A stretch of DNA of 64,000 nt from Roseofilum halophilum BLCC-M91 (GCF_030068445.1 NZ_JAQPOK010000079.1:1-64000), one strand, 5' to 3'. Counted from the first letter of the stretch, positions 52,501 through 60,257 are shown. Notes: generated by a model from the sequence alone, not told the origin. A program made the numbers and translations.

Positions 52501-54247
52501 TATTGCCAATCAAAAGCGGCTGGAGAGTAGTGGGGTGACTCTCATAGAAACAGAAAGGGGAATGCAGGCATTGGAGTCATGTTTATCAGACTCTCTCCCT
52601 CAAGTAGCAGTGTTGCCCATTAATTGGTCAAAATTTGTCAAGGAACTACCACGGGATCAAAAGACAACATTTATAGAGGATTTGATTGCCACTGAGCCAT
52701 CATTAAGCCAAAAGTCGGCATTTAGAGAACAATTAGAATCAGCACCGATTTCAGAACGTCAGAAGTTATTAACCCATCAGGTTCGCTCTTTAATCGCCAA
52801 AACCTTAGGCTGGACAGATCCGCAACAGATAGGAATGCACCAACCTTTTATTGACTTAGGATTAGATTCTCTGATGACAGTGGAACTGAAAAACAGGTTG
52901 GAGTCCAGTTTAGAGGTAACTTTGAGTCCTACATTGTTATTTGACTATCCTACTCTTGAGACGTTGGTCAATTATTTACCTGATGTAATTCCTCTGGAGT
53001 TTTCGATCACAGATAACTCGGATAAACAAAGTGATAACTCGTCTGGAGAAGAAATTGATTTTCAAGCCGAAGCCATTTTAGACCCGACCATTGTTGTCAA
53101 TACTACAGTTAAGCAGAATCTTGTTGAACCTCAGAATATTTTCTTAACAGGAGCAACAGGTTTTATTGGCACTTATTTGCTTGATGAGTTACTGCAAAAA
53201 ACCTCTGCCAATATATACTGCCTAATTCGTGCTGATGATCCTGATTTAGCTAAACAGAAACTAAAAAATAAACTGGAGTCTTATTGGCTTTGGGATGAAG
53301 AAAAGTTTGGCGACCGAGTGATCCCTGTAGTAGGAGATTTATCTAGTAAATCTTTCGGACTATCAACAGAAGAGTTTGACTTCCTGGCCAGTCAGATTGA
53401 TGTTATCTATCATAGTGGAGCTTGGACTAATCATTTTTACCCCTACACCGTACTCAAACCCACTAATGTTTTGGGAACTCAAGAAGTCTTAAGATTAGCT
53501 ACTCAAACTCATCTGAAAGCTCTGCATTTTATGTCTACATATGTAACTTTATTGTCATCGAGTAACGATCGAGGTACAGCTATTCTTGAATCCGAACCAT
53601 TAGGTGAGGAAGCTCATAACCTGACTAATGGTTACTTCCAAAGTAAATGGGTAGCGGAAAAGTTAGTAGCGGCAGGGAGGGATCTAGGAATTCCTACTTG
53701 TATATATCGATTAGCAACGATAACAGCAGATGCTAATACTGGTGCTAGTAGAATTGACGATCGAATTTGTCGCTATGTTATGGGTTGTATTGAATTGGGC
53801 ATAGTGCCAATTTCAGAAGGTGAATTAGAGAACTGGGTTCCTATAAATGAAACAATTCAAGCAATTGTTTACTTGTCTCAGCAAGAAACATCCTTGGAAA
53901 AAACCTTTAATTTAGTCAATCATAAATCCACATCTTGGAACCATGTATTTGATTTGATTTGCTCTTTAGTTCCCTCTGTTAAAAAAGTTTCACCACAGGA
54001 TTGGCAGATAGCTTTATCGGAACATCCCGAAAATCCGCTCTATTCTTACGTTTTTGGAGTGCAGTCTGGAACAGAAAAAATGACAGAACAAGAGGCAGGC
54101 ATATATTCTGGACTTACTATTGACGATCACAATACTCAGAATGGGTTGCTCGGCAGTGGCATTACCTTTAGCCCTATAGACAAAGCATACCTAGAAAAAA
54201 TGGTTTCATACTTGAACCAAAGTGGTTTTTTAAGCCTACCGTCTTAG
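46526..54247 (+). CDS. Type I PKS module 6 with reductive release: KS-AT-DH-ER-KR-ACP-TR
   Basis: A 2573-residue terminal module. A strong ribosome binding site (AGGAGG, 46513-46518) precedes ATG 46526. N-terminal docking helix about 1-36; KS about 38-465 (Cys207); AT with Ser664 and HAFH (malonyl); DH with His972 and Asp1145; ER with AAAGGVGQ near 1619; KR from about 1803 with LDD (B-type) and Tyr1953; ACP Ser2115; then a thioester reductase domain about 2200-2570 with the Rossmann loop GATGFIG at 2209-2215 and the YxxxK pair Tyr2370/Lys2374. Such reductase domains use NAD(P)H to free the chain as an aldehyde, or after a second round as an alcohol, in place of a thioesterase. No thioesterase was seen anywhere in the locus. 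Confidence 0.95.
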   Translation: MERNSSQQLSNEQRLLLKLKQATAKIQKLQAAATEPIAIIGMGCRFPGGASTPEAFWDILQNGVDAIAEVPKDRWNLDDYYDPNPDTPGKMYSRYGGFIDQVQEFDANFFGISPKETTHLDPQHRLLLEVTWEALEHSGQNPQQLKGSKTGVFIGICANDYTSRIFSQGPEQIDAYMSTGNAHSTGSGRISYILGLVGPNLVVDTACSSSLVSIHLACSSLRNQECNLALAGGVNLLLSPELSIALSQGRMLSEDGRCKTFDASANGYVRGDGCGIIVLKRLSDAVANKDNILAVIRGTAINQDGPSSGLTVPNGPSQVAVIRQALANAGVDPADVSYIEAHGTGTSLGDPQEVEALGTVFGKNHSQEQPLIIGSAKTNIGHTEGAAGVAGLMKLVLQLQHQQIAPSLHFKEPNPYINWSQHPLQVSTQLTPWQTNGKSRITGVSSFGFSGTNAHAILEEAPTEGKSEENVERPVHLFTLSAKTETALGELVKSYQNHLKAHPELGIADICHTANIGRAQFHYRLAVVTSNQQELVEKLREYQEGEEVTGIYSGERINNTTGAKIAFLFTGQGSQYVNMGRQLYEQAPAFREAIHQCEEILSSVETFQDNSLRDILYSETTDNAGSSLLDQTAYTQPVLFAIEYALFKLWQSWGIKPDVVMGHSVGEYVAATVAGVFSLEDGLKLIAARGRFMQKLPAGGGMVSVMASESKVLETLKTMSLGEKVAIAAINSPQSIVISGESEALGAIATNLESAGIKTTQLQVSHAFHSSLMEPMLAEFEAVANQITYHQPTIPVISNLTGTKADNSIATAQYWVSHVRQPVRFAQGMKALNQQGCETFLEIGPKPILLGMGRQCLPAEVGVWLPSLRPGVDEWQQMLSSLGQLYVQGAKVDWLGFDENYNRGKVVLPTYPFQREKYWIETNTGHQQKTYLSTTKYVHPLLGEKLELASLENQHHFQSYLMAQSPDYLKHHQVFEQVLFPATGYLAMALAVGQNLFSSQEQVVVSDVVIAQGLILPETEIKKVQTVVNDLENNSYKFEIFSKSEAESQQALQWKLHSEGKIYSEPIVKSPATIDLEQYKKDCSQAIEITEHYQKYKSIGIDYGSSFQGLKQLWKGQGKVLAKVALPEELIEQATDYQIHPALLDVALQITGHGMGETDTADITYLPVGIEKLKLYRQTISQVWMIVEVPENSLIADIFLVDNEGIIVGELQGLRGVATTADALLKSLEPDISHWYYQINWQAQDLPSKNPSTASSKWLVLAEETQLLEALQNKGHECIGVSPGQSYQQLSPQHYQINPTSEEQLQKLLEENPGITGVVHLWGVQILENKDNLELEKIQENLCGTALHLVHAILNSKVNKMPQLWLVTQGTQSVNKDSEVINPEYGSLWGLGGIITLEHPELKCKRFDFDPETNIYQNLDFLVDELLSEDAEDKIAIRQGNRYVARLAQKPQQPSMSSAGQPVQLKLSEYGVIDNLSWQPMQRCLPEANEVEIEVAAVGLNFRDVLNALGLLQDYYAEYLGVTSAKQLTFGLECTGTISAVGAQVSRWQVGDEVIVNMLHDGFSSFITIPAEAEYLTAKPKHMSFSEAATLPLTFSTAYYGLQQLAKIQPGERVLIHAAAGGVGQAAVQIAQLAGAEVFATASPPKWEFLKSLGIKHIMNSRTLDFADQIMELTAGEGVDVVLNSLNGEYIPKNLEILAPQGRFVEIGKIGIWEPQQVQEKRPDVSYFPFDLGIVTQQQPDSMAQVSEGLAHRWNQGELVALPHKVFPSTQITEAFRYMQQAKNIGKVVIEMPRVSLNPKPIQPEGSYLITGGLGALGLELAQWMVKQGAKHLVLSGRSAPSENAQKAIGNLETAGASVSVLLGDISRQEDVAKTLETISTSLPPLKGVIHAAGVLDDGLVQNLTWQRFTKVMAPKVQGTWHLHQLTKDLPLDFFVCFSSIAAILGAPGQGNYAAANAFMDALVHYRRGLGLPGLSINWGGWASVGMTARLDIANQKRLESSGVTLIETERGMQALESCLSDSLPQVAVLPINWSKFVKELPRDQKTTFIEDLIATEPSLSQKSAFREQLESAPISERQKLLTHQVRSLIAKTLGWTDPQQIGMHQPFIDLGLDSLMTVELKNRLESSLEVTLSPTLLFDYPTLETLVNYLPDVIPLEFSITDNSDKQSDNSSGEEIDFQAEAILDPTIVVNTTVKQNLVEPQNIFLTGATGFIGTYLLDELLQKTSANIYCLIRADDPDLAKQKLKNKLESYWLWDEEKFGDRVIPVVGDLSSKSFGLSTEEFDFLASQIDVIYHSGAWTNHFYPYTVLKPTNVLGTQEVLRLATQTHLKALHFMSTYVTLLSSSNDRGTAILESEPLGEEAHNLTNGYFQSKWVAEKLVAAGRDLGIPTCIYRLATITADANTGASRIDDRICRYVMGCIELGIVPISEGELENWVPINETIQAIVYLSQQETSLEKTFNLVNHKSTSWNHVFDLICSLVPSVKKVSPQDWQIALSEHPENPLYSYVFGVQSGTEKMTEQEAGIYSGLTIDDHNTQNGLLGSGITFSPIDKAYLEKMVSYLNQSGFLSLPS

Positions 54248-54254
54248 ATCTCAC

Positions 54255-54295
54255 TCAGAAAACAAGCTATTTTTCCGAAGTAGCTTGTTTTCTGA
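54255..54295 (+). terminator. Probable rho-independent terminator of the polyketide operon
   Basis: TCAGAAAACAAGCTA (54255-54269) pairs perfectly with TAGCTTGTTTTCTGA (54281-54295) around an 11-base loop. It starts eight bases after the stop of the last PKS gene. The T-rich run is within the 3' arm rather than after it, so termination strength is uncertain. Confidence 0.75.
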
Positions 54296-54344
54296 ATTCT
54301 GATAACCTATTTAGGGCTTGCTTTCTGATACAAGATGAGTTAGG

Positions 54345-54376
54345 ATTCAGTTAGATGTCCAGAATAGGTATCTTCT
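54345..54376 (+). repeat. Conserved leader copy A, upstream of lipocalin-like gene 1
   Basis: A 32-base segment matching 25 of 32 bases of 55043-55074, at a similar distance before the second paralogue. The shared core is ATAGG(T/C)ATCTTCT. The duplication therefore covered the upstream DNA as well as the gene, and the segment may be a shared promoter or leader element. Confidence 0.6.
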
Positions 54377-54404
54377 CAAAAAAAACAACAATTAAGGAAG
54401 AGAA

Positions 54405-54908
54405 ATGACAGAAAGAACAGAAATGAAAAATAGTATAATTAGCAAAGAATCTCTTGTCGGGATATGGACGCTTATGGATATGAAAACTGTAGATAATGAA
54501 GAAAATGTCATTTATTCCTACGGCGAAAATCCCCCAGGCTATCTTATTTATACAAAGGAAGGGTATGTGTCAGTCGCAATGATGAATAAGCATCGCTTGA
54601 ATCTTGGATTAACTGTACAACATATCATGGATATGGGCTATGGTATAAAGCGCAAGATAAATATGTTTAAGTATATCAAAGCACTTTTTCGATATATTCA
54701 GGCAGTGCAACAGTTTGTTTCTTATACAGGTAAATATAAAGTCAGAGATAATAAAGTTATTCACAATCTTGAAATTTGTTCAGTTCCAGATGTAATTGGT
54801 GTAGACTTTGAAAGAGCTATTGAGCTTTCAGGAGATAAACTTTTCATGACTGTATTAGAGCCGGACTATACGGTTTATACTACTTGGCAACGTATTTCTG
54901 AAGTTTAG
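54405..54908 (+). CDS. Lipocalin-like domain protein, copy 1
   Basis: A 167-residue protein without a signal peptide, matching in outline the lipocalin-like family (Pfam Lipocalin_5 type): SLVGIWTLMDMKTVDNEEN at residues 16-34, then YSYGENPPGYLIYTKEGYVSVAMM, then beta strands ending TVYTTWQRIS. The family forms a small beta-barrel that could hold a hydrophobic ligand; most members have no proven role. It begins about 110 bases after the polyketide terminator on the same strand and is followed by a close paralogue. GGAAGAG lies just ahead of ATG 54405. It may bind, protect or help cyclise the lipophilic product (inference from location only). Confidence 0.75.
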   Translation: MTERTEMKNSIISKESLVGIWTLMDMKTVDNEENVIYSYGENPPGYLIYTKEGYVSVAMMNKHRLNLGLTVQHIMDMGYGIKRKINMFKYIKALFRYIQAVQQFVSYTGKYKVRDNKVIHNLEICSVPDVIGVDFERAIELSGDKLFMTVLEPDYTVYTTWQRISEV

Positions 54909-55042
54909 ACTAACAGGGGAGTTCCAAGACAGCGATAGGATGGTTACGTCCGCTCTGAATCCTATGCGTTACAAATATTAATAAAAGCCTAAGAGTGCAA
55001 AGGGAGAGAATTGAAAAGCTAAATGATATGATATGAGTGAGC

Positions 55043-55074
55043 ATTCAATTAAGTGTCTATGATAGGCATCTTCT
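55043..55074 (+). repeat. Conserved leader copy B, upstream of lipocalin-like gene 2
   Basis: Partner of 54345-54376 (25 of 32 bases shared). It lies 22 bases before the ATG, with AAGGAG in between. The rest of the gap between the two paralogues holds no recognisable feature. Confidence 0.6.
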
Positions 55075-55096
55075 ACAAGTAATTTAAGGAGTAAAA

Positions 55097-55594
55097 ATGA
55101 CAGAAGAAACAGAAATGACAAATAGTGTAATTACCAAAGAATCTCTTGTCGGAATGTGGAAACTTATCGAGATGAAAACCATAGATAAGGAACAAAACAT
55201 CATTTATCCCTATGGGAAAGATGCCGTATCCTATATCACATATACGAAGGAGGGATATGTGTCACTTGGACTTATGGGTAAGAATCGCTTGCCTCTTGGA
55301 TTACCTATAGAAAATATCTTGGATATGGGGTATGGTATAAAACCAAAGTTAAATATATTTCAGTATATCAAAGCAGCTATTCGATATCTTCAGGCAGCGC
55401 AACAGTTTGTTTGTTATGTAGGTAAATATGAAGTTAGAGATAATCAAGTTTTTCACAATCTGGAAATTAGTGTAGTTCCAGATGTGATTGGTATGGACTT
55501 GCCAAGGACTGTTGAGATTTCAGGAAATCAACTGTCCCTGAATATATTCTATCCGAAGTATACCGTTTATTCTACTTGGCAACGCGTTTCCTAG
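55097..55594 (+). CDS. Lipocalin-like domain protein, copy 2
   Basis: A 165-residue paralogue of the preceding gene, co-linear along its whole length with only conservative changes and a two-residue shorter C-terminus. The N-terminal SLVGMWKLIEMKTIDKEQN, the YPYGKDAVSYITYTKEGYVS strand pair and the closing TVYSTWQRVS are all present. AAGGAG precedes the ATG. Divergence between copies is clear at amino-acid level in the barrel strands, so ligand preference may differ. It converges on the acyltransferase gene, with about 175 bases between that show only a weak hairpin. Confidence 0.75.
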   Translation: MTEETEMTNSVITKESLVGMWKLIEMKTIDKEQNIIYPYGKDAVSYITYTKEGYVSLGLMGKNRLPLGLPIENILDMGYGIKPKLNIFQYIKAAIRYLQAAQQFVCYVGKYEVRDNQVFHNLEISVVPDVIGMDLPRTVEISGNQLSLNIFYPKYTVYSTWQRVS

Positions 55595-55770
55595 GACTCA
55601 CTGAGTAGCAAGCAAATTGATTCTTTCTCACAAGAAGAAAGACAGCTTGAGCTGTAAATTGAAGCCCTTTCACATTGTGTACAGACCTATGCTACAAAAT
55701 GTCGTGCGGAATGTTGGGCTATAAACTTGAAAGGTGAATCCTCAATATGGGTACAAGTTAAAACCTACAT

Positions 55771-57072
55771 TCATCTGCTAGCATCAACCAGACAGGACAG
55801 AACGCTATCTGCTAAAGTCTCCATCGTCTCCTGGCTGATTGCAGGCTCAGAAAAAGGGAAATGCAAAAACATTTTTCCCTCAAAAATTGTAACAGTAGCG
55901 CACAACACACCCCCAAATATGGCATTCGCTATAGTTCCACTAAATTCTAAGAGTTCAAATTGACCGAAAACCCTCGAAATATTTACTTGACCAGCATTGG
56001 AAATACTCACTGTACTAGGAGCCATATCTAGGCGGTTGAGCGCCGAATCGAACCCCTTCTTCATCATCAAAGCTTGAGAGAAAATATCGCCGCGCTTGAT
56101 GCTAACTTTCAACTGTTGTCTCAACTCCCGTGCTAATTCCCAGAAGGAGGTATTTGGATCGAGAGTGTGAAATGACATTATGGCGCTAGCCACTTGGCCT
56201 AAGTGTTCATGGCCGATCGCTGGTTTTAAGCGTCCGCGCAGATCAACAGCAGACCAACAGGACACAGACGTTTTCTGCCCTGCTCTGATTTTTCTTGCTG
56301 TGACAAACATCAGCGCCACACATAAAGCACAATGTACTGTTGTCTTTTCTTGACGACAACGTAAAATCAGCTGCTGGGTAACCTCGGCATCTAACTGTCT
56401 ATAAACATTGCCAGTACGGCGTAAATCAAGAGGTACAGTCTTCTCAAAACTCAAGCCTTTTGGTCGGTGCAAAGTACTTTTGAAAATAAGTCCCAGCAGA
56501 AACAAGAGATTATTGATATTGCCCCTGAAGCCTTTTACTGATGGGGGTAATAACTCATCTATAGGGGGAAGCGACGGTAAGCTGGACATTGGCACGACTG
56601 GTTCACCAGAGGCAATTTTTGAGCAGTAAGTCAAGATTTCTGAATATAAGTGGATAGTCGATAGGGCATCACAAATGGCGTGGTTTATTGCGATCATCAG
56701 ATGGCTAGTACTATTTTCACTTTGCTCCTGTCCTTGCACAAGTACAGCTCGCATCAAAACTTCACTACTCTCAATTTGGGTGTTTAGTTCTTCCCGAAGG
56801 GTCTCTTGCCATTGTTCAGGGTGCTGCCTATCCACAACTCGCAAAGGAATCTTTTTAGCACCCGTTTCAAAACGGAGATTATTCACTTCACCAACGATCC
56901 GAGAATTAAGCCGAGAGTGACGAGTTTGAACAAGAGCAAGCGCCTGTTCAACAATTTCTTGACTTAAGGGACCCGAAATTCGCCCGATCATCACTATATT
57001 TGATGAGCTAGCCAAGCGATTTGATATTTCCATTGCTTGCTCAGATGCACAGAGTTGCCTGTTGTCAATCAT
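55771..57072 (-). CDS. Stand-alone condensation-fold acyltransferase (PapA-like)
   Basis: A 433-residue protein of the chloramphenicol-acetyltransferase/condensation fold. The active-site motif is N130-H-A-I-C-D135, a variant of HHxxxDG that keeps the second (catalytic) His and the Asp. The C-terminal half has SVSCWSAVDLRGRLKP near residue 265 and the SISNAGQV strand near 365, typical of PapA5/phthiocerol-type acyltransferases and alcohol acyltransferases. These use an acyl-CoA or acyl carrier protein and an alcohol to make esters. AGGAG precedes the ATG. It is on the opposite strand just beyond the polyketide operon; since the assembly line ends with a reductase, it could esterify the released alcohol or a chain hydroxyl (inference). 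Confidence 0.8.
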   Translation of the reverse strand: MIDNRQLCASEQAMEISNRLASSSNIVMIGRISGPLSQEIVEQALALVQTRHSRLNSRIVGEVNNLRFETGAKKIPLRVVDRQHPEQWQETLREELNTQIESSEVLMRAVLVQGQEQSENSTSHLMIAINHAICDALSTIHLYSEILTYCSKIASGEPVVPMSSLPSLPPIDELLPPSVKGFRGNINNLLFLLGLIFKSTLHRPKGLSFEKTVPLDLRRTGNVYRQLDAEVTQQLILRCRQEKTTVHCALCVALMFVTARKIRAGQKTSVSCWSAVDLRGRLKPAIGHEHLGQVASAIMSFHTLDPNTSFWELARELRQQLKVSIKRGDIFSQALMMKKGFDSALNRLDMAPSTVSISNAGQVNISRVFGQFELLEFSGTIANAIFGGVLCATVTIFEGKMFLHFPFSEPAISQETMETLADSVLSCLVDASR

Positions 57073-57278
57073 GAATATCTCCTCTTCTACCTCTATTCCT
57101 TAAAAGACTGTCTGAACTAATACAATAGGCGCTTTTTTCTACTTGAAATTATTGTGAATGATAAAATTTTCCTCTAGGAGAGTATCATACCTTTGGTGTG
57201 GTTGCAATCTATTTAGTATAGTGTCAGATCGGAACAATGCCTGTATTTTTTTATGCAAAAAGTGTGAAATGCTCACAA

Positions 57279-58340
57279 CTAAAGCCTGATGTCACTAGAC
57301 CAGGACGTAGCCCTAGAAATTCTTCCCGGATAATGATCTGAATTAATCTCAACGACAAGATCTGTTAATTGGGAATTTTGAGTCAGGGGAGTAATAAATA
57401 GTTCTGGATGTAAACTGCGCCAAAAGTAGTTAACAAATTCTTTAACTTCTGATTCATTCATGCCTGGTTTTCCAGTAGCTATCATTTCTTGTTCGGCTTG
57501 TAGTCGCCACTGTTCAGATAGCCGGTAATCTGTGGGATATAAAACCATTAATCGATCTAGACAATCCCAAAGCGGCAAGTATTCATGTAGACGTTGATTC
57601 ATGTCTTGGGCAAATAGTCGATCTTCTTCAGAATCAATCGGAGAAGGTGCAAAATCAAACCGATCTGGATCAATGGGTTGTACACCTACAAACCAACCTT
57701 CAAAGAAGATGATATCTGCATGGGTAATGATTTCTGAATCCGTCCGATCGCCTTCTCCCTGATAAGCCGATTTGTCAAACCGAGGAAATTCTACGGGGTA
57801 CTGGGAGTTACGACAGCGCTCTAAAACATCAATTCCTAAGTGAATATCGTGAGTCCCTGGAGGGCCTCGACGAATGAAACGGGGGTCTTGGGTTTTCAGA
57901 ATTTGACGGTCTTCATAGGTTTTATATAAATCATCTAAAGATAAACTTGCCGATGTATAGCCCAGTTTTGCTAAGATCAACTTTAACAGAGTACTTAAAG
58001 TCGTCTTTCCAGTTCCCTGGCCCCCTAGAATCCCTTGAATCAGAGGTCGCCTGAGCTGTTTTTGAGATTCCCCTAACCACAGCGCTAAAGGTAACCAAAA
58101 CTGCCATAAGGTTTGAGACAAAGTTTCTGGTGGAGTATTAGGAAGCACCCGCCGAATCTCCGGGTTTAGCTCCGTGAATAACTCAACTTTTAGAGAGAGT
58201 TGGCCTTTTACTGCTTCTGGAGTAAAATCAAAATCCAGGAGTTCATTCATATCCTCTTGCCCTAAATCTTCAAAGAATAACTCTATCATGGACTGATTGT
58301 TTTTACTCAACAAACCATTCCCAATGCTATATTCATTCAT
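57279..58340 (-). CDS. glyK: D-glycerate 3-kinase
   Basis: A 353-residue P-loop kinase. The Walker A is GGQGTGKT at 106-113; SLSLDDLYKTYEDR near residue 136 and RGPPGTHDIHLG near 165 match cyanobacterial and plant glycerate kinases, and IIFFEGWFVGV is the Walker B region. The enzyme phosphorylates D-glycerate to 3-phosphoglycerate, the last step of photorespiration, in the cytoplasm. Length is usual for cyanobacterial members. It is downstream of nothing obvious on its strand; the 206 bases to the acyltransferase gene show no clear regulatory motif. It is probably a core gene that marks the edge of the polyketide region. Confidence 0.9.
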   Translation of the reverse strand: MNEYSIGNGLLSKNNQSMIELFFEDLGQEDMNELLDFDFTPEAVKGQLSLKVELFTELNPEIRRVLPNTPPETLSQTLWQFWLPLALWLGESQKQLRRPLIQGILGGQGTGKTTLSTLLKLILAKLGYTSASLSLDDLYKTYEDRQILKTQDPRFIRRGPPGTHDIHLGIDVLERCRNSQYPVEFPRFDKSAYQGEGDRTDSEIITHADIIFFEGWFVGVQPIDPDRFDFAPSPIDSEEDRLFAQDMNQRLHEYLPLWDCLDRLMVLYPTDYRLSEQWRLQAEQEMIATGKPGMNESEVKEFVNYFWRSLHPELFITPLTQNSQLTDLVVEINSDHYPGRISRATSWSSDIRL

Positions 58341-58477
58341 GAAATCAAAGACTTAATGTCAGTTTCTTTCTTGAAAATAGTAGCAATAACTACAATTTTC
58401 TGATTTTCTCCAACCCCCTTGACTCCAGAGACGCGATCGGCTATTCTCCAATCGGAATCCAATATTGAGGTAAAACA

Positions 58478-60094
58478 ATGTCAGGTCAATACAATTGGCA
58501 ACAAAAAGTCCTTGCCCACATTTGGTTTACTTACTGTCTTGCTATTCCCAAAGCCCACTTTGGCTCTCAAGAATATCTACAGAAATTTGCGACCAAAGCC
58601 ATTAAAACATATTGTGCTGATGCTCAGATCCGCAAGCTGATTGGTACTTGGCAATTAACTTGGGGATGTGCTATTTATCAAAACAATACTAAAGTCTCGT
58701 CCTCTAATGTGAACGACCACACGATGTATGTGGCTAAGAACACAGACAACACAGAGATCGACCAATATGTGATTGCAATAGCAGGAACTAGCCCATTCTC
58801 TCTACAAAATATCTTATTGGAAAATGTTAATGTTGGAAATGCTACACCCTGGAATGCGGGTCAACCCTGGAAGAGTGGAGAAACTATCAATCAAGACAAT
58901 GGTCAACCTGCTGTCTCTGCTGGTATGTGTAAAGCATTGAAAGACTTGACCACCCAGATGTGGGATGGAAATCTCTTACTACTTGATTATCTTAAACAAG
59001 TAACAAGCCAAGCCTCTAAACCCGTTGAAATCACAGTGGCTGGTCATAGTTTAGGAGGAGCCATGGCTCCCTCTCTGGCTTTACTATTAGTCGATCGTCA
59101 AGCAGAATGGGATGAGAAGAAAACAGCTACAGTAAAAGTGGTAGCTTTAGCTGGATTTTCTCCAGGCAATGAAGCGTTTGCAAATTATTATGATGCGACT
59201 CTGGGGGATAAAACTGACCGCCTTTGGAACCAGAGTGACATAGTTCCCAATCTCTGGGAAATTGACGGTATGAGGAAGATTCCAGGAATCTATGAACCTG
59301 AGCTACCCTCCAACATTGCTATCTCAGTATTATTGAAGCGTCTAGAACAATTTAGCCAGGCTCAGAACTACACTCAGATCAAACGTTCAGTACCGGGTTT
59401 TCCGAGTACCTTTAACCCTTCCTTTGAAATTGAAAACATCTTAAAGAAGAATGTTGTCTTGGACCAGAATGTTGTCTTGGATATGTGTGCAGAGTTTCTT
59501 GCTTACCCTGTACTGCTTCAAATTAAAGGTATGCCATTTTTGAGTGATGATTTAGAGAGTAATCTCACGACACTGTTTAAAGCATTTTCTAATGATATTA
59601 AAGAAGTTTTTGATGATTTGATCGCGAACGACACAAATACCGAAGATGCATTAAAAGAACGATTAAGTGCATCAATCACTGAATTTACTGGTATAGAGGT
59701 TAACCTGTTTTTTGTGCCGGTTTCCGATCGATTGCAGCAGTTATTCTCCCGCGAGGAAATTTTTAGCCTGATCAATTATGTCTTACAATTGTTATATCAC
59801 CATACCGTGCGCTACAGTGAATACTATGGTTATACTGAAGTAGACCGTAGGAGAGAAGAACTTACGGCTCAAGTTGCTGCTCAACTTGAACAAGAAGAGG
59901 CTAAAATTCAACCTGAAAACACCGTAATAGTCAATTATGGTAGTGCGAAAAAAGACGATGTTGACGATCTGTTGCGTGGAGAAGGAAAACTTTTGAAGGG
60001 AATGTCAGGCATTATGGAACGCCTCAAACAATCAGGGCACGTTAGTAAGAGTGCCCAACCCGTTATCTTCCTGGTTCAGAAGAAGAAAGATTAA
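58478..60094 (+). CDS. Class-3-type lipase with a C-terminal domain shared with a nearby small protein
   Basis: A 538-residue alpha/beta-hydrolase. The nucleophile elbow GHSLGG has Ser191; the surrounding layout (VTVAGHSLGGAMAPSLALLL, later LWNQSDIVPNLW with the Asp, and a His-containing strand) resembles class 3 triacylglycerol lipases. There is no signal peptide, so it is likely cytoplasmic or granule-associated. Residues about 480-538 form a separate domain (NTVIVNYGSAKKDDVDDLL, then RGEGKLL and VIFLVQKKK) that is clearly homologous to the 63-residue protein encoded at 60801-60992; from memory this resembles the DUF6200 family. GAGGT lies just before ATG 58478. The substrate is unknown. 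The 3' flank to 60330 is 236 bases, with an extended -10 promoter and an orphan open frame. Confidence 0.82.
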   Translation: MSGQYNWQQKVLAHIWFTYCLAIPKAHFGSQEYLQKFATKAIKTYCADAQIRKLIGTWQLTWGCAIYQNNTKVSSSNVNDHTMYVAKNTDNTEIDQYVIAIAGTSPFSLQNILLENVNVGNATPWNAGQPWKSGETINQDNGQPAVSAGMCKALKDLTTQMWDGNLLLLDYLKQVTSQASKPVEITVAGHSLGGAMAPSLALLLVDRQAEWDEKKTATVKVVALAGFSPGNEAFANYYDATLGDKTDRLWNQSDIVPNLWEIDGMRKIPGIYEPELPSNIAISVLLKRLEQFSQAQNYTQIKRSVPGFPSTFNPSFEIENILKKNVVLDQNVVLDMCAEFLAYPVLLQIKGMPFLSDDLESNLTTLFKAFSNDIKEVFDDLIANDTNTEDALKERLSASITEFTGIEVNLFFVPVSDRLQQLFSREEIFSLINYVLQLLYHHTVRYSEYYGYTEVDRRREELTAQVAAQLEQEEAKIQPENTVIVNYGSAKKDDVDDLLRGEGKLLKGMSGIMERLKQSGHVSKSAQPVIFLVQKKKD

Positions 60095-60219
60095 CAAATG
60101 TAGATATCACCAGTGGAGAAAGGCTCTCACAAGTGCTTGAGGATTTCGATGAGGTAACGATCGCCTCGATAACTGGATGGGACTACTTGGTTGATGCCTT
60201 ATTTAGGGAAACTGAATAG
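60049..60219 (+). other. Orphan open frame without a start codon
   Basis: A frame shifted relative to the lipase stays open from 60049 to a TAG at 60217-60219 and reads plausible protein (for example ERLSQVLEDFDEVTIAS). There is no ATG and only one weak GTG (60133). It could be the tail of a decayed gene or chance. No product is recognised. Confidence 0.2.
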
Positions 60220-60257
60220 AGAAATAGGATCACCAGATATTCAACTTTAAACAAATG

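Noticed and set aside
13768-54247. A trans-AT polyketide synthase, suggested by the HMGS cassette, twin ACPs and four-helix-type docks
   Set aside because: Every extension module carries its own AT with GHSVGEY and HAFH-type motifs, so this is a cis-AT system; HMGS cassettes also occur in cis-AT cyanobacterial pathways.
53140-54247. C-terminal domain of the last PKS as a thioesterase
   Set aside because: It has a Rossmann GATGFIG loop and a YxxxK pair and lacks a GxSxG elbow, so it is a thioester reductase.
55727-56920. Plus-strand open frames across the PapA-like gene
   Set aside because: They are shadows of the acyltransferase gene, which has the HxxxD motif and a good ribosome binding site.
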